Shown here one piece after another: positions 1 to 13,947 of a DNA stretch of 64,000 nt. The notes beneath the pieces are model-generated. The model saw only the letters and a program-made list of their open reading frames with translations. It was not told where the DNA came from and did not search any database. Positions within the stretch are counted from its first letter, which is position 1, and each line of letters starts with the position of its first letter. The position numbers were made by a program, and so were the translations under genes. Source of the stretch: Cynocephalus volans (taxonomy: Eukaryota > Chordata > Mammalia > Dermoptera > Cynocephalidae); assembly GCF_027409185.1 (NCBI RefSeq), contig NC_084468.1, positions 144,930,001 to 144,994,000 of the forward strand, written 5' to 3'.

Positions 1-1884
1 GGGTGAGTCCCGAGTCTGGCTATATAAAGGACCAAGGTGCCTCACTGTGAGCAACTTATCCCAGGTAGAAGGACCAGCAAGAAGCTCAGGCCAAGGTCTG
101 AAAAGACGAGTGTTTTTTAATACAGTTCTCAGATTGTCCTTTAGTTCACTCGCAATGAATTGACACCTGAGTCCACAGCAAGGGAATTGCAATAAAAATA
201 GGAAGAAAAAAAAAAAAAAAGAGTAAGGTCTGGGAACTGTCGAGTACATGTTTGGGTTTCAAACATGAAATGATGCCAGCAGCACAGACATCAGCATCCT
301 TCACACTGGGCAACTGCAGTTACTGCCTGGATATCAGGGGACATGAGTGCCTTGAGATTTTTGTACACCCTGAGACCAAAATATTATGAGGATTCTCCCA
401 TGTGGAAATTCAAATGTAATAATTCCAAACTGTTAAATAAATGTAAGAAAATGTAAATAGAAGTTCTACTTTTGCCATAAAAATTATATCAATAATTTTT
501 TTGAATAACAAATTTTTAACAGAAAATTATCAGATACCTATTTTTTGTTAGTGTCCTAAGCATGTGCTTATCCTGCCTATTGGGCAATCCAGGCTGGCTT
601 TAATAATTGTCCCTTTGGAGGGGAGAGAGTTGTGCATTAGTACTTTTCACACAGATACCATTTTGCTCAAAACAAAGATCTCTATGCCAACAGAAGGCAC
701 CAGCAAAGACAAAAAGCACAGGCAGGACAAGCTGGAGCAGAAGAGGAGAAGCATAACAGGTCTCACGGGTCATCAGCAGTATTACTGTATCCAGCATAAG
801 TGAGAACCTGCCCAGAACTATTTGGGAGGAATTTGGGAGGAGTCTAGAGTTTCTGAAGGGCAGTTTAGAAAAGAGAGAAAAAAGAACTTATAGTAATAAT
901 TGTGTTTCTATTTTCACTTTCTGGTTGATACGATCTGGGCTGTGTCTTTATAGATATGCATAAAATATATGTGTATGAGAAAAGATAAATTAAGTTGCAA
1001 ATAATTGAGTCTTGGTGATTGAAAGTCTTGAGGTGCCATAATCAGACATCTTGTAAATTGCTTGTATCATAAATTAGCATAGATGTATAAAAAGCATAAG
1101 GAAGCAATTGGATTTAATATGCAAAGTGCTATAATGTCCTGAAAGTTATTTTTTCTTATATTCAATTTTCCATCATTTTTCTTTTGTTCTTATTATTCAG
1201 GGTAGCCAACAGTGTTTCCGTTTATTGCCAAGTAAGTCTTCGGCACTGAGGTAAAAAAGAGGAAAGAATTAAAGTATTTTAGGGGAAACGTCTGGAGCAA
1301 GGAGGAAGAAAATTAAGATAATTCATTTTTTTTTTCTGGAAATTGGTAGTTCCACTAATTGAGACAAAGAAAACTAAATGGAAAAGCAGATGTGGGTTTG
1401 CATGCAAGGTGGAAGCTCATGGTAGCTGTCATGGAAGGTACATTTGCAAGGCTTGTGAGATATCCATGTGGAGTTGTCAGGGGCATTCAGAAATGGAGAT
1501 TTAAAGACAATAAGACTAGGAAGGAGAGAGATATGAGCATGTTATAATTCTTGTTGTATTTCATATAGGTCATCTTATGCATAATAGTCATCTGTTATCA
1601 AAATGTAAAATTTCCTTACTCCTTGTTTTATTGAGTGTGAAATGCCATATCATGCTTTTATAATATGAGTAAGAATGAAATAAATGTTATATAATGAAAA
1701 GGTCAATTTTAGAAGTCAAAAATGGAAAAGCAATGGCTGAGAATGAATCCTCCAATAGCCATATTTAAATATAATATATCCTTAAAAGAGATATTTTTGA
1801 TTAGTCTATGCATTCCCACCTCATCAAAAGGCAGTGTAGGACTGAGGTGGAGGGTGTGTTTCCTGTAATGAATGTGTGCTTTAC
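1..1884. other. Intergenic DNA, nothing recognised
   Basis: AT-rich. Short open frames (for example 564-803) have no domain, no codon pattern and no homology I recognise. Confidence 0.6.
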
Positions 1885-2075
1885 TCCTGGTTTGGCCTCT
1901 TAGCTGTGTGATCTTGAACAATTCACTTAAGCTCTCTGTGCCTCAGTGAACTCAGGTGTAAAATTAGAATAATAATTTGGGGATAACCAATCATACAGGA
2001 TTTTTGTAAGAATTAAATGAGATGTTAAGCACTTAAAAGAGAGTTTGGCATATAGAAAGTGTTCAATAAGCATTA
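1885..2075 (+). repeat. MIR SINE
   Basis: The core and tail are readable: GTGTGATCTTGAACAATTCACTTAAG, CTCTGTGCCTCAGT, then AAGTGTTCAATAAGCATTA. Confidence 0.75.
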
Positions 2076-4426
2076 ACCTAAATAAGTAGTAGTTTTGGTT
2101 ATTCTTCTGACATGAACTCCCCAGAATGACTGAAAGAAAGGTCTTGAATTTCCTCTTATATTTATAGCAAGGGAACCCAAAGTTGGTATATGACCAAAGT
2201 AGAAATTCTGTTTATTTCAGGAAGAATTTTGATATAAAGTGAGTATATATGTTTTTTCTTCTAGAGAAATACAGATCTTTTCTAGCATTAAGGAAAATAA
2301 AAGTATGTTCAATATTTTTAGAGTATATTCAGTTGGGAGGGAATTTAACTGCTTGGCATTATTTTCAATAAACTGAGTTTTTTTCCTAGTAATGCTGATG
2401 CAATGCTAGTTTCACTAAACCAACTGTGTGAAAGACAAAAGGGAGAGATCATAAAAGCTGGAAATGGAAACAAAACTGACTCAAATGTAATTAATAAGCC
2501 TTCATTGCAAGAAACTGAGGGAGATATTTTTCTTTTGGCTTTCTTGTGATGCATCCTGAAGCAGAGCAAATTAGCTTGGAGAATCTGCTCACCATGTGCA
2601 GGAGAGGATGTGGCAGAAACCTGCTGCGCCAGAGGGAGGGAAGGGGAATTTCAGAAAGGATTAAAAAATAGAAGACACTAAGTCCAAAATTTCAAATCAA
2701 AAACAGAGAAATAATACTCTGGTCCCTTCACTCCAAAATAAGAATTTTTGTTTGTTTGTTTGTATATCTTGTGTTAAAGAAAAGAAATAAGAACTGTGAG
2801 AAGATAATTTAGGAGCCGTATCACCCGCTGCTATGTGATGCTCAGTTCAGCTTCTGGGCTACAAAAATGGCCTAATACTTTCTCTTAGTTTTCCAGATAT
2901 TTATATGTCTTTCTCTGTATAGCCTCTGCATAGTCAACAATTCTTTCTTAAAGCTTTGTGGCTTAGGTTACAGTTTTCTTGAAATAAGCACTGCATTGAG
3001 TATTATGTACACCAAAACGCAGCAAGGCAGCCCTCACATCATTTTCTTCTCTACGTACATATGTAGTATGCATTTGGTAGGTTCAATCCTAATTGAAATT
3101 TTACTAAAAAACTATGAAAGATAGTGACAAGATACAATGTGGAGGATATGGAAGTGTAAAAATATCAGAGGACACTAAAGGTGTATGTCAGTCTATTTAG
3201 TATAACTTCCTATATAATGCAGAGCAATTAGATACAATTTTTGAAGAAAACAGCATAAAAACAAAGAAAAAACCCACCATGCAGCAAATTTTGCTACCGG
3301 CAAATCGCCCACGCTTCTCAATTCAGAAATATATCCTTAGGGCATTTTTGCCAGAAATAATTTATCCTTCTCCATGTTCACATGTTCAAAGAAATCTTTC
3401 TCTTTTTCCCCCCTCTACTTTAGAGGCAAATCTATGCTTATGAGACATACATCTGACCTAGTCTAATGTTCCAATGCGTTTTTCTGTTGGCAAAAATACA
3501 AACTCAGTACTTATTATCTTTGGTCTCACAGAAAATTAGCGTAAGTGGAACAGGGAATGTTAGCTAAAAGTAACTTCTGCATGGTGACAGCCTTGGCTGT
3601 TAGGTTGCTATGTCCTCAGGTTGACTAGCATGTCCTAATTCAAATTCCAAATTCCTGTGAGAGATAATAGAAAGGGAAGAGCTGAGGTCACACATTTATC
3701 TCTGGTCCATCCACTTATGGGCAAGGCTGGAGTTGGGAGTGGGAATCATAGGATCACCCTGAACACATGGCAGCTTTCAGGGAAGTGTGGCTATTCACTA
3801 AGAAGACAACTTCGACGATTCAGGGAAAGAAATTGTTTGAAAGAGATATACTTCGGATGTGATTTTAAAAAAAGAGAGAGTTGTCGAATTGCTCTCCAGG
3901 TTTGAGGACATGGTATTGTGCAATGAAAAAACAGAAAATCCAAGGGTATCTTATCTCAGCTAGAGGCTAGATCACTTGTTTTCTATCTCAGATCAGGGAA
4001 AGGCAGGCTAGCTTTGATGCACCAGGCCTCTCCCAAGGCTACTGTAATCTGAAATAGAAAAATGACAGTTTTGAACAACTACATTCTTCTACCAAATTTT
4101 TCTGTGCTTTTCTGAGTATGATGTGTGCACATGTGGCCAAAACATAATACCATGATTAATCTGTTCTGTATCCAATCTTTCTCATATACATAGCACTGGA
4201 TATACAATGCAACCAAAATTATACATGTCCCCAAAAGCTCCATTTTTAATGGCAAATCTATAATAATAGTATCACAAATTTTGATTTTAGTAAAGGTGAT
4301 CATTATTTTCTTAGTTGTAATATTTATTGTAATATTTATTCATTACTATTTAATAATGATAACTATAAAAAAGCGAAGAAATATTTTACTTTTAACTATT
4401 ATTTTTACATAAACATTCTCAGCATG
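2076..4426. other. Intergenic DNA, nothing recognised
   Basis: No repeats or genes that I can name. Short frames only. Confidence 0.6.
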
Positions 4427-5598
4427 TAAAAATTTATAATAATACGGGCAAGCTTATTTTAAAATTTATATGGAAATATACAGGCCTAGAATAGCTAACT
4501 CAATCTTGAAAAAAAAGAATGATGTGGGAGGAATCACTTTATCTTACATTAAGCTTTACTATATAGCAACAGTTTGGTCTTGGTGAAAGAATAGGCATCT
4601 AGATCAATTGGACAGACTGAAGAACTCATGGACAGACCCACACAAATATAACCAACGTATTTTTGAAAGTGGTGCAAAGCAATTCAGTGGAAAAAGGATC
4701 ATCTTTGAAAAAAAAAATGGTGCTGGAACAAGTGTTCCTCTATAATCAAAACAAAACCAAAAATGAACATTGACCAAAATCTTATACTTTATATAAAACT
4801 AACTCAGAATAGATCACAGACACAAATGTGAAACATAAAACTATAGACCTCTTTTTTAAAAATTGGGAGACAATCTTCAAATTCTAGGCAAAATTTTTTA
4901 ATATTTGACAACAAAAAGGACAATTCATAAAAGGAAAAACTGACCTTTTGGACATCATCAAAACTGAAAACATGTGCTATGCAAAAGACCTTCTTAAAAA
5001 GATGGAAAGATAAGCTACAGACTGGGAGAAAGTATTTGCAGATCACACAGCTGACAAAGGATTAATGTGCAAAACATATAAAGAACTCTCAAAACTCAAC
5101 AATAAAAATACAAATAATTTAATTAGAAAATGGGTTAAAGATATGAAATAAATTTACTATTTTTACTGAAGAAGATATGTGGGTGGCAAATAAACCTGTG
5201 AAAAGACATTCAACTTCATTAGCCGTTAAGGAAATGCAAACTAAAACCACAATGGTATATCACAACAAATGTATCAGAATGGCTAAAATAAAAAAATTAC
5301 AACAACAACAAATGCTGGCAAAGATGCAGAGAATATAGATCATTCATACAGTGCTAGTATGAATGTAATAAGATACAGACAATCTGGAAAATAGTTTGGC
5401 AGTTTATTACAAAACTAAACATTCAGTTGCAATATTACTCACCAATTGCACTCTTGGGCATTTACTCCAGTAAAATAGAAGTTTATGTTTAAACCAAAAA
5501 AACTTCATGCAAATGTTCATAGCAGCTTCATTGATAATAACCCAAAACAGGAAAAACTCAAATTTCCTAAAACAAGTAAATGGTTAAACAAACTGTGG

Positions 5599-5633
<35 letters not shown>

Positions 5634-6200
5634 GTGCCGGAGAATGCTACTCGATAATAAAAAAGAATGAACTATTGATACACACAATTTCCTGGATGAA
5701 TCTCCAGAAAATTAAGTTGAATAAAAAAAGAAAAAAAACCTCACAATCTCAAATGGTTACATAGAATATGCTTTCGTTTATGCAATATTCTTAAAAATAA
5801 AAAAATTATAGAAATGGAAAACAGATTAGCAGTTGTCAGGGGACAGGGATGGGATGGGAAGAGTGGGAGGGAAGTGAGTGAAGTTATACAAGGACTGCAC
5901 AAGGCATTGCGTGACGGAACTGTCCTCTACCTTGACTGTGGTTGTGGTCACAGGAATCTATATACGTGATAAAATTGATACAACTAAACATATGCACACA
6001 AACAGAAATTAATGCATGTAAAATTGGTAAAATCTGAATAAGGTTTTAATGTCAATTTCCTGGCTGCTGTGTTGTACTATACAGTTAAGGTAGATCTTAC
6101 AATATAGGGAAACTAGATAAAGGGTATGGAGGATATTTCTATACTATTTCTTATAGCTGTATGTGAATCTCAATTAAGTCACAAAATGTTTAAAAAAAAA
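4427..6200 (+). mobile_element. Old L1 3' end (L1MC-like)
   Basis: The ORF2 C-terminal region is recognisable (for example around 5040-5110 and 5200-5300) and is followed by a 3' UTR with the GACTGTGGTTGTGGTCACA-like segment and a short A tail near 6190. All frames are broken. A TA/GT run occurs at 5598-5634. The 5' side is truncated. Confidence 0.8.
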
Positions 6201-6316
6201 TACAAAAACTATTTCTTCAGGGGAAAATCTATAGTAATATTCTAGCAGAAGAACACAGAAAATGCATCATTTGCAGTTATGTGACCTAAGGCATCTTTAT
6301 ATGATACCCAATTGTA

Positions 6317-6498
6317 ATGGATTGAATTATGTCTCCCTCTGACTCACTGAAGCTTGAATTGTGTCCCTCAACTTTTATGTATTAGAAATTTAGCCCCAAC
6401 TGTGACTGTTAAGTGGGCGGGAAATCCCATTATGGTAATAGAAAGGTGGAGCCCTGAAGGGGTGATTGGATTGTAGGACCTTGCTGTAGTGAATGGAT
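6317..6498 (+). mobile_element. LTR-like repeat, 5' part (split)
   Basis: It starts with a GGATTGAATTATGTCTCC-type sequence and runs to a GTGGAGCCCTGAAGGGGTGATTGG-type segment typical of mammalian LTR-derived repeats. It breaks off near 6498; the matching 3' part lies at 7640-7912. The family (MaLR or related) is uncertain. Confidence 0.5.
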
Positions 6499-6499
6499 T

Positions 6500-7088
6500 G
6501 AAAATGCTGGTCATGGTCAAACAGAGTAAGGCTAGGCCTGTGAACCAAACTGACTCCATTTTCCCTGCAGAGGATACTTTGTTACATTTCCACTCCTCAG
6601 TCATGAGACCCCCCCAGGACAAATGATTACTGAATGGGCTGCCCTGACAAAATAGACTGAGATAAGAGAGGAAACAGATATTTACTGAGTTGCAAAACCC
6701 CTCCCCAAGACTTGTTTACCATAACTGTAAAAGTTACAGATTAACCTTAAGACTCCTTTAGGAATTCCCACCAGTCATGAAGGTGACTGCTACAATGACT
6801 TTCCTCCCATGACAATGATGAACACCACTGCCATCTTGGACCTACTGAGCAGGCAGCCATGACACAACCAGGAAGAAAAGAACGGACCACCTCCAGTGAT
6901 GCTGGCCTGTACCCCTTAACTCCTTTCCCTATAAAAGACCCTGAACAGCTCCCCTTGGGGGGCTAGCTTTACTATTGCTACCTACCTTATGCATGTCTAT
7001 CTCCTCTTTTAATAAAGCGTGGCTTTCTTTACTGCTGGGTACATTGTTTATTTCTATGACTTTGGAATCCAAGAGCCTAATTTAATCA
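6500..7088 (+). mobile_element. ERV1-like LTR
   Basis: An LTR-like promoter and polyadenylation layout is visible: TATAAAAG at 6930, AATAAAGC at 7011, a GT/T-rich stretch after it, and a CA end near 7088. No gag, pol or env coding sequence follows, only about 550 bp of leader-like DNA. It is an old, dead endogenous retrovirus remnant. Confidence 0.5.
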
Positions 7089-7640
7089 CTGGCGAAAATT
7101 GGAAAGCTTTGGGCACCAGAGAAGACTAGCTGCAAGAGGCAAGTGGCCACTGGGACTATTTTGCTCCCATGTCTCTGCTGCTGGTAGATCGCTCCTGGAG
7201 TCCCTGGCCTAAATTTTGATAAGGTAATGCTTTATCCTCTTTATCTTCCTCTGATTTTCTGAGCCTTCTTCTGCTGTTTCGTTGGATTGTAACCAGTACT
7301 ATGTAGGTGCACCCTGGAGGACTCCCAGCTATGCTTTGCTTCTGATTTTCTGAGCCCTCTTCTGTTCTGTGTAGGTGCACCCCGGAGGGCTCCTGGCTAT
7401 GATTTGTTTCTCTGATTTAAATCTAGTTGGTACTTTTCTTCCTTATGCTGAAAAGAGTGGGGAGAACTGCTTTTATCAATTACTGTCAGTGGAATAGGTT
7501 GGCCCCACCAATTAGGACTAGGATAAACTGGTCCCCACTGCTCCTTTTTTCTCTTTTTTTGTTTGCTTGGTTAGACATTTAGTTGAGTATCAGTAATCTG
7601 AATAAACCTTCCAGTCCTTGCACCAACTTTTGGACTTTCA
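7089..7640 (+). mobile_element. ERV leader-like DNA with an internal 68-bp duplication
   Basis: It follows the ERV1-like LTR and has no open frames of note. GTAGGTGCACC recurs at about 7303 and 7371, within an imperfect tandem duplication that also repeats TCTGATTTTCTGAGCC. I could not identify a primer-binding site with confidence. Confidence 0.35.
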
Positions 7641-7912
7641 GTTCATTTGTTTAATGTGAGAGGTCAAGTGTTGTCTGTTGGTAACAATGGGTGTGGTTTG
7701 GAGGGCTTTATAAGAAGAGGAGAGTCTGTCTTTCTCTCTCTGTTCTCTCTGCTTTCACCATCTTGCAATGTGAGACCACTGGGTCACTGTTGCCATCACC
7801 AGATGGACTTTGGACTTCCCAGCCTTAGAAACTGTATGCAATAAATTTTGTTTTTCTTAATAAATCACCCAGTTCCAGGGATTTTGTTATAAGCAGCAAA
7901 TCAGACTAATAC
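7640..7912 (+). mobile_element. LTR-like repeat, 3' part (split)
   Basis: It ends with the motif series GACTTCCCAGCC, GCAATAAATTTTG, AATAAATCACCCAG, TTTTGTTATAAGCAGC and AGACTAATAC, the standard 3' end of a mammalian LTR-type repeat. It completes the copy begun at 6317. Confidence 0.55.
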
Positions 7913-8449
7913 ACCAATCATACATTTAATAACTGGGTGTCTGATACCTAAAATAAAAGAAAGCTTAATCTTTGGAGGTGTGTAAGTTTTATTTTAATTC
8001 CGTAATCTTCCTTGCCAAATAATGAATTATGTCTTCATCATTTATTACCACGTGTTCTTTTCACAATAAATAAACAGAAAGTTTGGATACTGGTAGTCAC
8101 TCACAGAGTTTTAGACCCTCACATCGGATAAGAGAGTTGGCAATACAATTATTTGTTCATTGATGGGCCTGCCTCTTCACATGTCCAGGTATTAACTGGT
8201 GATGGGCCTGGTGGTTTGCAATTTTCACTTGTTCTTATAGGTCCTGAAACATTTCATTAAACATCTCCTAAGTCGGTTAGGAGCTCCTTCCTAGTTATTT
8301 GCAAATTCTTTTGGTCTAGGATGGTGGGGGTCGGGGGAGGAGGGAAACATTCTTAAAGATTAGAATTTCTGGGATCAAAAGTGAACCAAGGAAGAGAAAT
8401 AGAGATTTTTGAAGGTGAAAGAAGCGATTAATTCATTTCGTTATTCTAG

Positions 8450-8790
8450 ATTAGAATATGAGAAATCATGAGAGTGAGCACTCAAGGAATGGAAGGACTC
8501 CAGTGTGTCTGTGCAGTGGGAGTGGAGGTGACAGTGAAGGGAGTGAGGCAGGAAAAGATCAGTTTGTGTAGAGCATGAATTCACCCCAGAGCAATGGTAT
8601 TCTATTGGAGGGCTTTGGCAAGGAGGATGACACTATTAGATATGTATTTTAAAAAGATCAGTCTACCTCAGGTTTGTATAATGAATGCAAGAAGCCCAAG
8701 AGTAGATGTGAAGGCTGTTGCAATAAGCCTAGGAACAAAATGAGGAGACAAAGTGAGCTAGTCTTCTGTGCAGTGTTTAAGAACTTAGAC
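8450..8790 (+). repeat. Ancient mammal-wide repeat, family not assigned
   Basis: The segment with TTCTATTGGAGGGCTTTGGCAAGGAGG and AAAAAGATCAGTCT is a widely dispersed mammalian repeat pattern. Related DNA occurs at 56070-56620. Confidence 0.4.
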
Positions 8791-11679
8791 ATTTAGAGGT
8801 AATATTTTTAACAACTTTGTTTGCAAATCTACCCTTTCACAGTTAATACTCAAATAAAAACCAATCCTTCATTTCACTTCTAAGATTTTTGATGACTGAT
8901 GTGGTGATCCTTCTGTTTGCCCCTGCTGTTTATAGAACTGTGCTTCCATGGTACATTTACCTTAATTTTAAGAGCATCTAAAACAGGCAGTCTTCTAGAA
9001 CATCATGCTGAAATATTGTATTTGTTGAATATTTTTGAAGCATATGTATTTCATTTGTTACTCTAGGTAATCTTTCTTATATCTTTGAACACCTGACCAA
9101 CAAAGAGATGTAAGCCTGGACCACAAGATGAAAAGCGTTTGTAAAACTGCCCTCATTTATTTGTGCTTTTGCATTATGTCAGTGTTCTACATGGAGCAAC
9201 ATTGTAAGAAACAATCTTATGAAGCTCAAGTAACTATAAGGATGTTGTTGCAATTGTTGTTTTTTACAATGTGCAATGTCCTCTTTAAGACAACCTTAAG
9301 AGATATTTCTCACTGGTTTCAGTATAATAAATGAGTTTCTCCTAAAAACTAGTTGCTTTTATTTTATGGACCCTAAATCACAACCTATTTTTACTGCTGA
9401 AGATTTTTGTGCCCCTCCTATGAAATGTAAAGAAATTTATGGAATAATTATACTACTTTCTATTAAGGAAGTAAGCTTGAGTCTGTTTGGGCAGGGATTC
9501 CAGAGTTCTGAGAATCCAGAAAGTGGTGTAGAAGGAGGGTCATGGACTCCACCTGTGCATGTCCTTTTGGCCTGTGGACTATGTGCCCTGTGGGTGGAGC
9601 CTGGTTGGAATGATTCTTTTTAGGCAGGGCAAGACCTATCAGCAGCCAGGTTCCAGAAGCTGAAGGGAATGAGTGCTCTGGTCCTGCAGGAAAGATCATC
9701 TGACTGGTGTGCCACGGCATGCACTACAAAAACAGGTCAATACCAACATTCTAAAATATGTATTCAGTTACTGAGAAAATAGACTTCCTGGACTAATATT
9801 TACACCTAGGCAGACCATAGCAACTTACCACTACTGATTCAAATCCCTTTAGTGCAAAATAAACAATTCCTGACAATCTGCAAGAACTAGATAGACTTCT
9901 GAAGAGAAATCTTAAGCACTTCACTTCTTTTTTTATAAATGTGTTATTTGGATCTATTGATCTAGGTACTGGAAATTAATCTGGGTGTAAGTCTGGAGTA
10001 TATGCCCTTTAAGAGGTAATCTGTGTTAGAGGTCTGGAACATAATTTATAAATCTCATAATAAGGTCAAGTGGATGTTAGTTTAAAAGGGTTAGTGGAGT
10101 GGGTATATTTGAGCTACTGAATGTGAATGCTTAGCCTTAGGTTCAGTGAGAAGAAAAATACTCCCTTCTGAATGGAAGAGAATGAATATAAATGATATAC
10201 ATTAGGTCTCTGTTTAATAGATGTTCTTTTATAAGTGCAAACTAATTTGGTTAGAATGTCCTACTCTGTGAAGTGATTCAGACAAAGCAGAAAAGACTAT
10301 AGCTATAGATTTATATTTCAACATAGCCCCAGAAAAAACTAGGTTATAGTAAACCAGCCTCCTTAAAATTTTGAGATTAGAGACTCCTTTGAGATTTCTA
10401 ATAAAAGCTACAGACTCTCTCTCTTGAAAATATACATGTAGGGAAATTTTACCTATTCCTTCTGGAGTCTTCCGTATCCCTGGAGATATTTCCATGTACC
10501 CTAACCTTCCAAGGAGCCCAATTTGAGCCTCTAATCATACATTATCTTCCATTTCCAGTGTCACCATCATCATTCAAGCCAATTTTGTAATACTTTTGGT
10601 CCACGTTACCCTCTCCTGATCTCTTCTGTTGTGTTTGGACTTACTGTTGAATATATCACTATCTAGCTTAAAATGTTAAATACTTTTCCCTTTACTGCTG
10701 GTCAAAGTGCAAACGCCTTAACTTATTATTCAGATCTATCTATGATTTTATAGTTTATCTTATCTCCCCATAAATCCTACTTTGCTACTTGCTTTATTCC
10801 TCAGATATACATAATAAAATTCTTCCATCTCCATGCTTTTACTTATACAGTTGTTTTTGTTTGTAATGTCTTCTTTTCCATTCCTGCTTATTAAGTTGAA
10901 AGCAGAATTCAAACATCAACTACTCTTTAAAGTTGCCCTTACGTCTTTCTATGCTCTGTATTCCCATGGCACTGAATTCATGTCATTCATATCATTTGAC
11001 ATGTGTTTATTATATTGTAGTAATTTATATACATGATTTATTTCCCTTCAAGATAGTCAGTGCTTTGAGTTGGGGATGTATCTTGTATATTGTTTTGCCC
11101 ACACTTACTTATTTGCTAGAATTTTATCGATGCCAATCATTTTACCAATCACTGATACCAATAATTCAATTTATCTGTAAAACCTTCCGTAGGCTATTGT
11201 ATGGAGAATAAACTGAAGATACAGGACACAGGAAAGAATCAGGAAAACTAGGTAGAAGGCTAAGGCTCCATTGAAGGAGTAGAGAAAAGGTGGAAATTAT
11301 TGGAGAAGATCAAGGTGCTAGGAAAAATCTAATAACCACTCCACAGCAAGGAGAAGATTGTTTCTGAGAGGATATACAGTTCTACCTGACCTCTGGGGAG
11401 AGAGGCACAATGTTGGACAGAGTCCTTCCTATCCAGAAGTCTGGAAGAAGAATGGTGGGTATTAGGTATACAAACTGCAGCATCCACTACACAAGGCATC
11501 TTACAATACACAGATTCAATTTTGAATTAATAACATTATATGATAAATATTGCTTCTAAAATCAAGAAAATCTCAAATTATAAATATAAAATCACCTCAG
11601 TTAAAAATCTAGAAATTCTAGAATGAAAAGTGTCAAATCGACTTAGAAAGACTTCAAGAACTGTACTAAAAGTATCCAC

Positions 11680-11785
11680 ATGTTACAGATATGGAAATTG
11701 AGGCACAGAAAGAGCAAATAACTTGCCCAAAGTTGCATAGCTACGACATGGCAGAGCTGACATTTAAACTAAGGCAAACAAAATT
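11680..11785 (-). repeat. MIR SINE core, minus strand
   Basis: ATGGAAATTGAGGCACAGAAAG followed by AACTTGCCCAAAGTTGCATAGC is the reverse of the MIR core. Confidence 0.75.
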
Positions 11786-12354
11786 GGGGTGCAAATTGTT
11801 TACAGTGATAAAGATACCCTAGGTTTTTCAGTTATAACTGGTGGCCTTCGAAAGCAAGTCATTTGATTTTGCTAAACCTGAGGTGCACTGTCTAGGGAGT
11901 TTGGCATGTGATTAGATGATCCTTATGGCTTCTTCTAATTCCAACATTCCATGAGAAGCACTTATGAATGCCCTTAAATAAACAAACATTATGTATTTGA
12001 CGAAGGAATCATGATTCATTTGGGGCAGATTAACAAAAATTAAAAATTTCTTAAATTGGGCTTTCTGCATTCTCAATTCAAAACAAAATTTCAGTCGCAG
12101 TATATAGCATTAAAGAGGACTCTATTGACACTGGCAAACGTTAAATGAACCCACATATATAGAGGTTTTTCTTTCTTTTTTTTTTAAATTTTATTTTGTC
12201 AATATACATTGTGGCTGATTATTGATCCCCATCACCAAAACCTCCCTCCCTCCCTTCTCCCTCCCCCCTCCCCCAACAATGTCCTTTCTGTTTGCTTGTC
12301 ATATCAACTTCAAGTAGTTCTGGTTGTTATATCTTCTCCCCCCCCCCCGGTTTG

Positions 12355-12360
<6 letters not shown>

Positions 12361-12388
<28 letters not shown>
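12361..12388. repeat. (GT)n in L1 3' UTR
   Basis: A pure GT run next to a C/G homopolymer. Sister L1 copies have a CA run at the same place. Confidence 0.95.
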
Positions 12389-12391
<3 letters not shown>

Positions 12392-12405
12392 TTATATATT
12401 AATTT

Positions 12406-13243
12406 TTAGCTCCCACCAATAAGTGAGAACATGTGGTTTTTCTCTTTCTGTGCCTGACTTGTTTCACTTAATATAATTCTCTCAAGGTCCATCCATGTTG
12501 TTGCAAATGGCAGTATTTCATTCGTATTTATAGCTGAGTAGTATTCCATTGTGGAGATGTACCATTTTTTCCGTATCCACTCATCTGATGATGGGCATTT
12601 GGGCTGGTTCCAACTCTTGGCTATTGTAAAGAGTGCTGCGATGAACATTGGGGAACAGGTATACCTTCGACTTGATGATTTCCATTTCTCTGGGTATATT
12701 CCCAACAGTGGGATGGCTGGGTCGTATGGTAGATCTATTTGCAATTGTTTAAGGAACCTCCATACCATTTTCCATAGAGGCTGCACCATTTTGCAGTCCC
12801 ACCAACAATGTATGAGAGTTCCTTTTTCTCCGCAACCTCGCCAGCATTTATCGTTCAGAGTCTTTTGGATTTTAGCCATCCTAACTGGGGTGAGATGATA
12901 TCTCAATGTGGTTTTGATTTGCATTTCCTGGATGCTGAGTGATGTTGAGCATTTTTTCATATGTCTGTTGGCCATTTATATATCTTCCTTAGAGAAATGC
13001 CTACTTAGCTCTTTTGCCCATTTTTTAATTGGGTTGCTTGTTTTCTTCTTGTAAAGTTGTTTGAGTTCCTTATATATTCTGGATATTAATCCTTTGTCAG
13101 ATGTATATTTTGCAAATATTTTCTCCCACTCTGTTGGTTGTCTTTTAACTCTGTTAATTGTTTCTTTTGCTGTGCAGAAGCTTTTTAGTTTGACATAATA
13201 CCATTTGTTTATTTTTCCTTTGGTTGCCCGTGCTTTTGGGGCG
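12406..13243 (-). pseudogene. L1 ORF2 C-terminal fragment
   Basis: Two consecutive minus-strand frames (12976-13243 and 12406-12975) encode the last part of ORF2p. They include the knuckle pattern C-X3-C-X7-H-X4-C and the ending LIGGS. An in-frame stop just below 12976 separates them. The 5' limit is the inversion junction. Confidence 0.85.
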
Positions 13244-13244
13244 C

Positions 13245-13640
13245 TCAAATATCCAAGTCATGGGTATTCCAGAAGGGGAGGAAAATGGAGATTCCATTGA
13301 AAACATATTCAACAAAATAGTGGCAGAAAACTTCCCAGGTATAGGAAAAATCGCAGATCTTCAGGTCCAGGAAGCTCAACGATCTCCAAACGTATTCAAC
13401 CCAAAAAGGCCTTCTCCAAGACTTGTCATAGTCAAATTGGCAAAACTCAGAGACAAAGAGAGAATCTTAAAAGCTGCAAGAGAGAGGTGTCAAATCACCT
13501 ATAAGGGAGCCCCAATCAGGCTAACATCAGACTTCTCATCACAAACCCTAAAAGCTAGAAAGGAATGGGATGATATTTTCAAAATACTAAAAGACAAAGA
13601 TTGCCAGCCAAGAATACTCTACCCTGCAAGGCCATCCTTC
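13245..13640 (+). pseudogene. L1 ORF1 C-terminal fragment
   Basis: About 130 residues match the RRM and C-terminal domains of L1 ORF1p, the trimeric RNA-binding chaperone of L1 particles. The GIPEGEE motif lies near the start and the RPSPR segment mid-way. The coiled-coil N-terminal half is missing because the element is truncated at the inversion junction. Confidence 0.85.
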
Positions 13641-13947
13641 TGAAATGAAGGGCAAATAGTATATTTCTCAGACAAACAAAAACTGCGGGAGTTCACTACC
13701 ACAAGACCACCCTTACAAGAAATCCTCAAGGGAGTACTGGGTTTGGTTCCTGAAAAATAACTACCACTGCCATAAAAACCCAAGAAAAATCAAAACCCAC
13801 TAGTATAATAAAAATGGCATTCATGAAGAGAAAACAAGCAAACAAAAATGCTATCTACAACCTAAGGAACCAACAAACACAGAAACCAAAGAGTAAATCA
13901 GAAAGCAAGGAACAAAAGACAACTAAGACAACCAAACAACCAATAAA

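Larger units (their letters stand above)
7913..12158. other. Intergenic DNA with ancient repeat relics
   Basis: Apart from the ancient repeat (8450) and the MIR (11680), only AT-rich DNA. A faint L2-like stretch lies at about 10860-11000. No coding signal. Confidence 0.55.
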
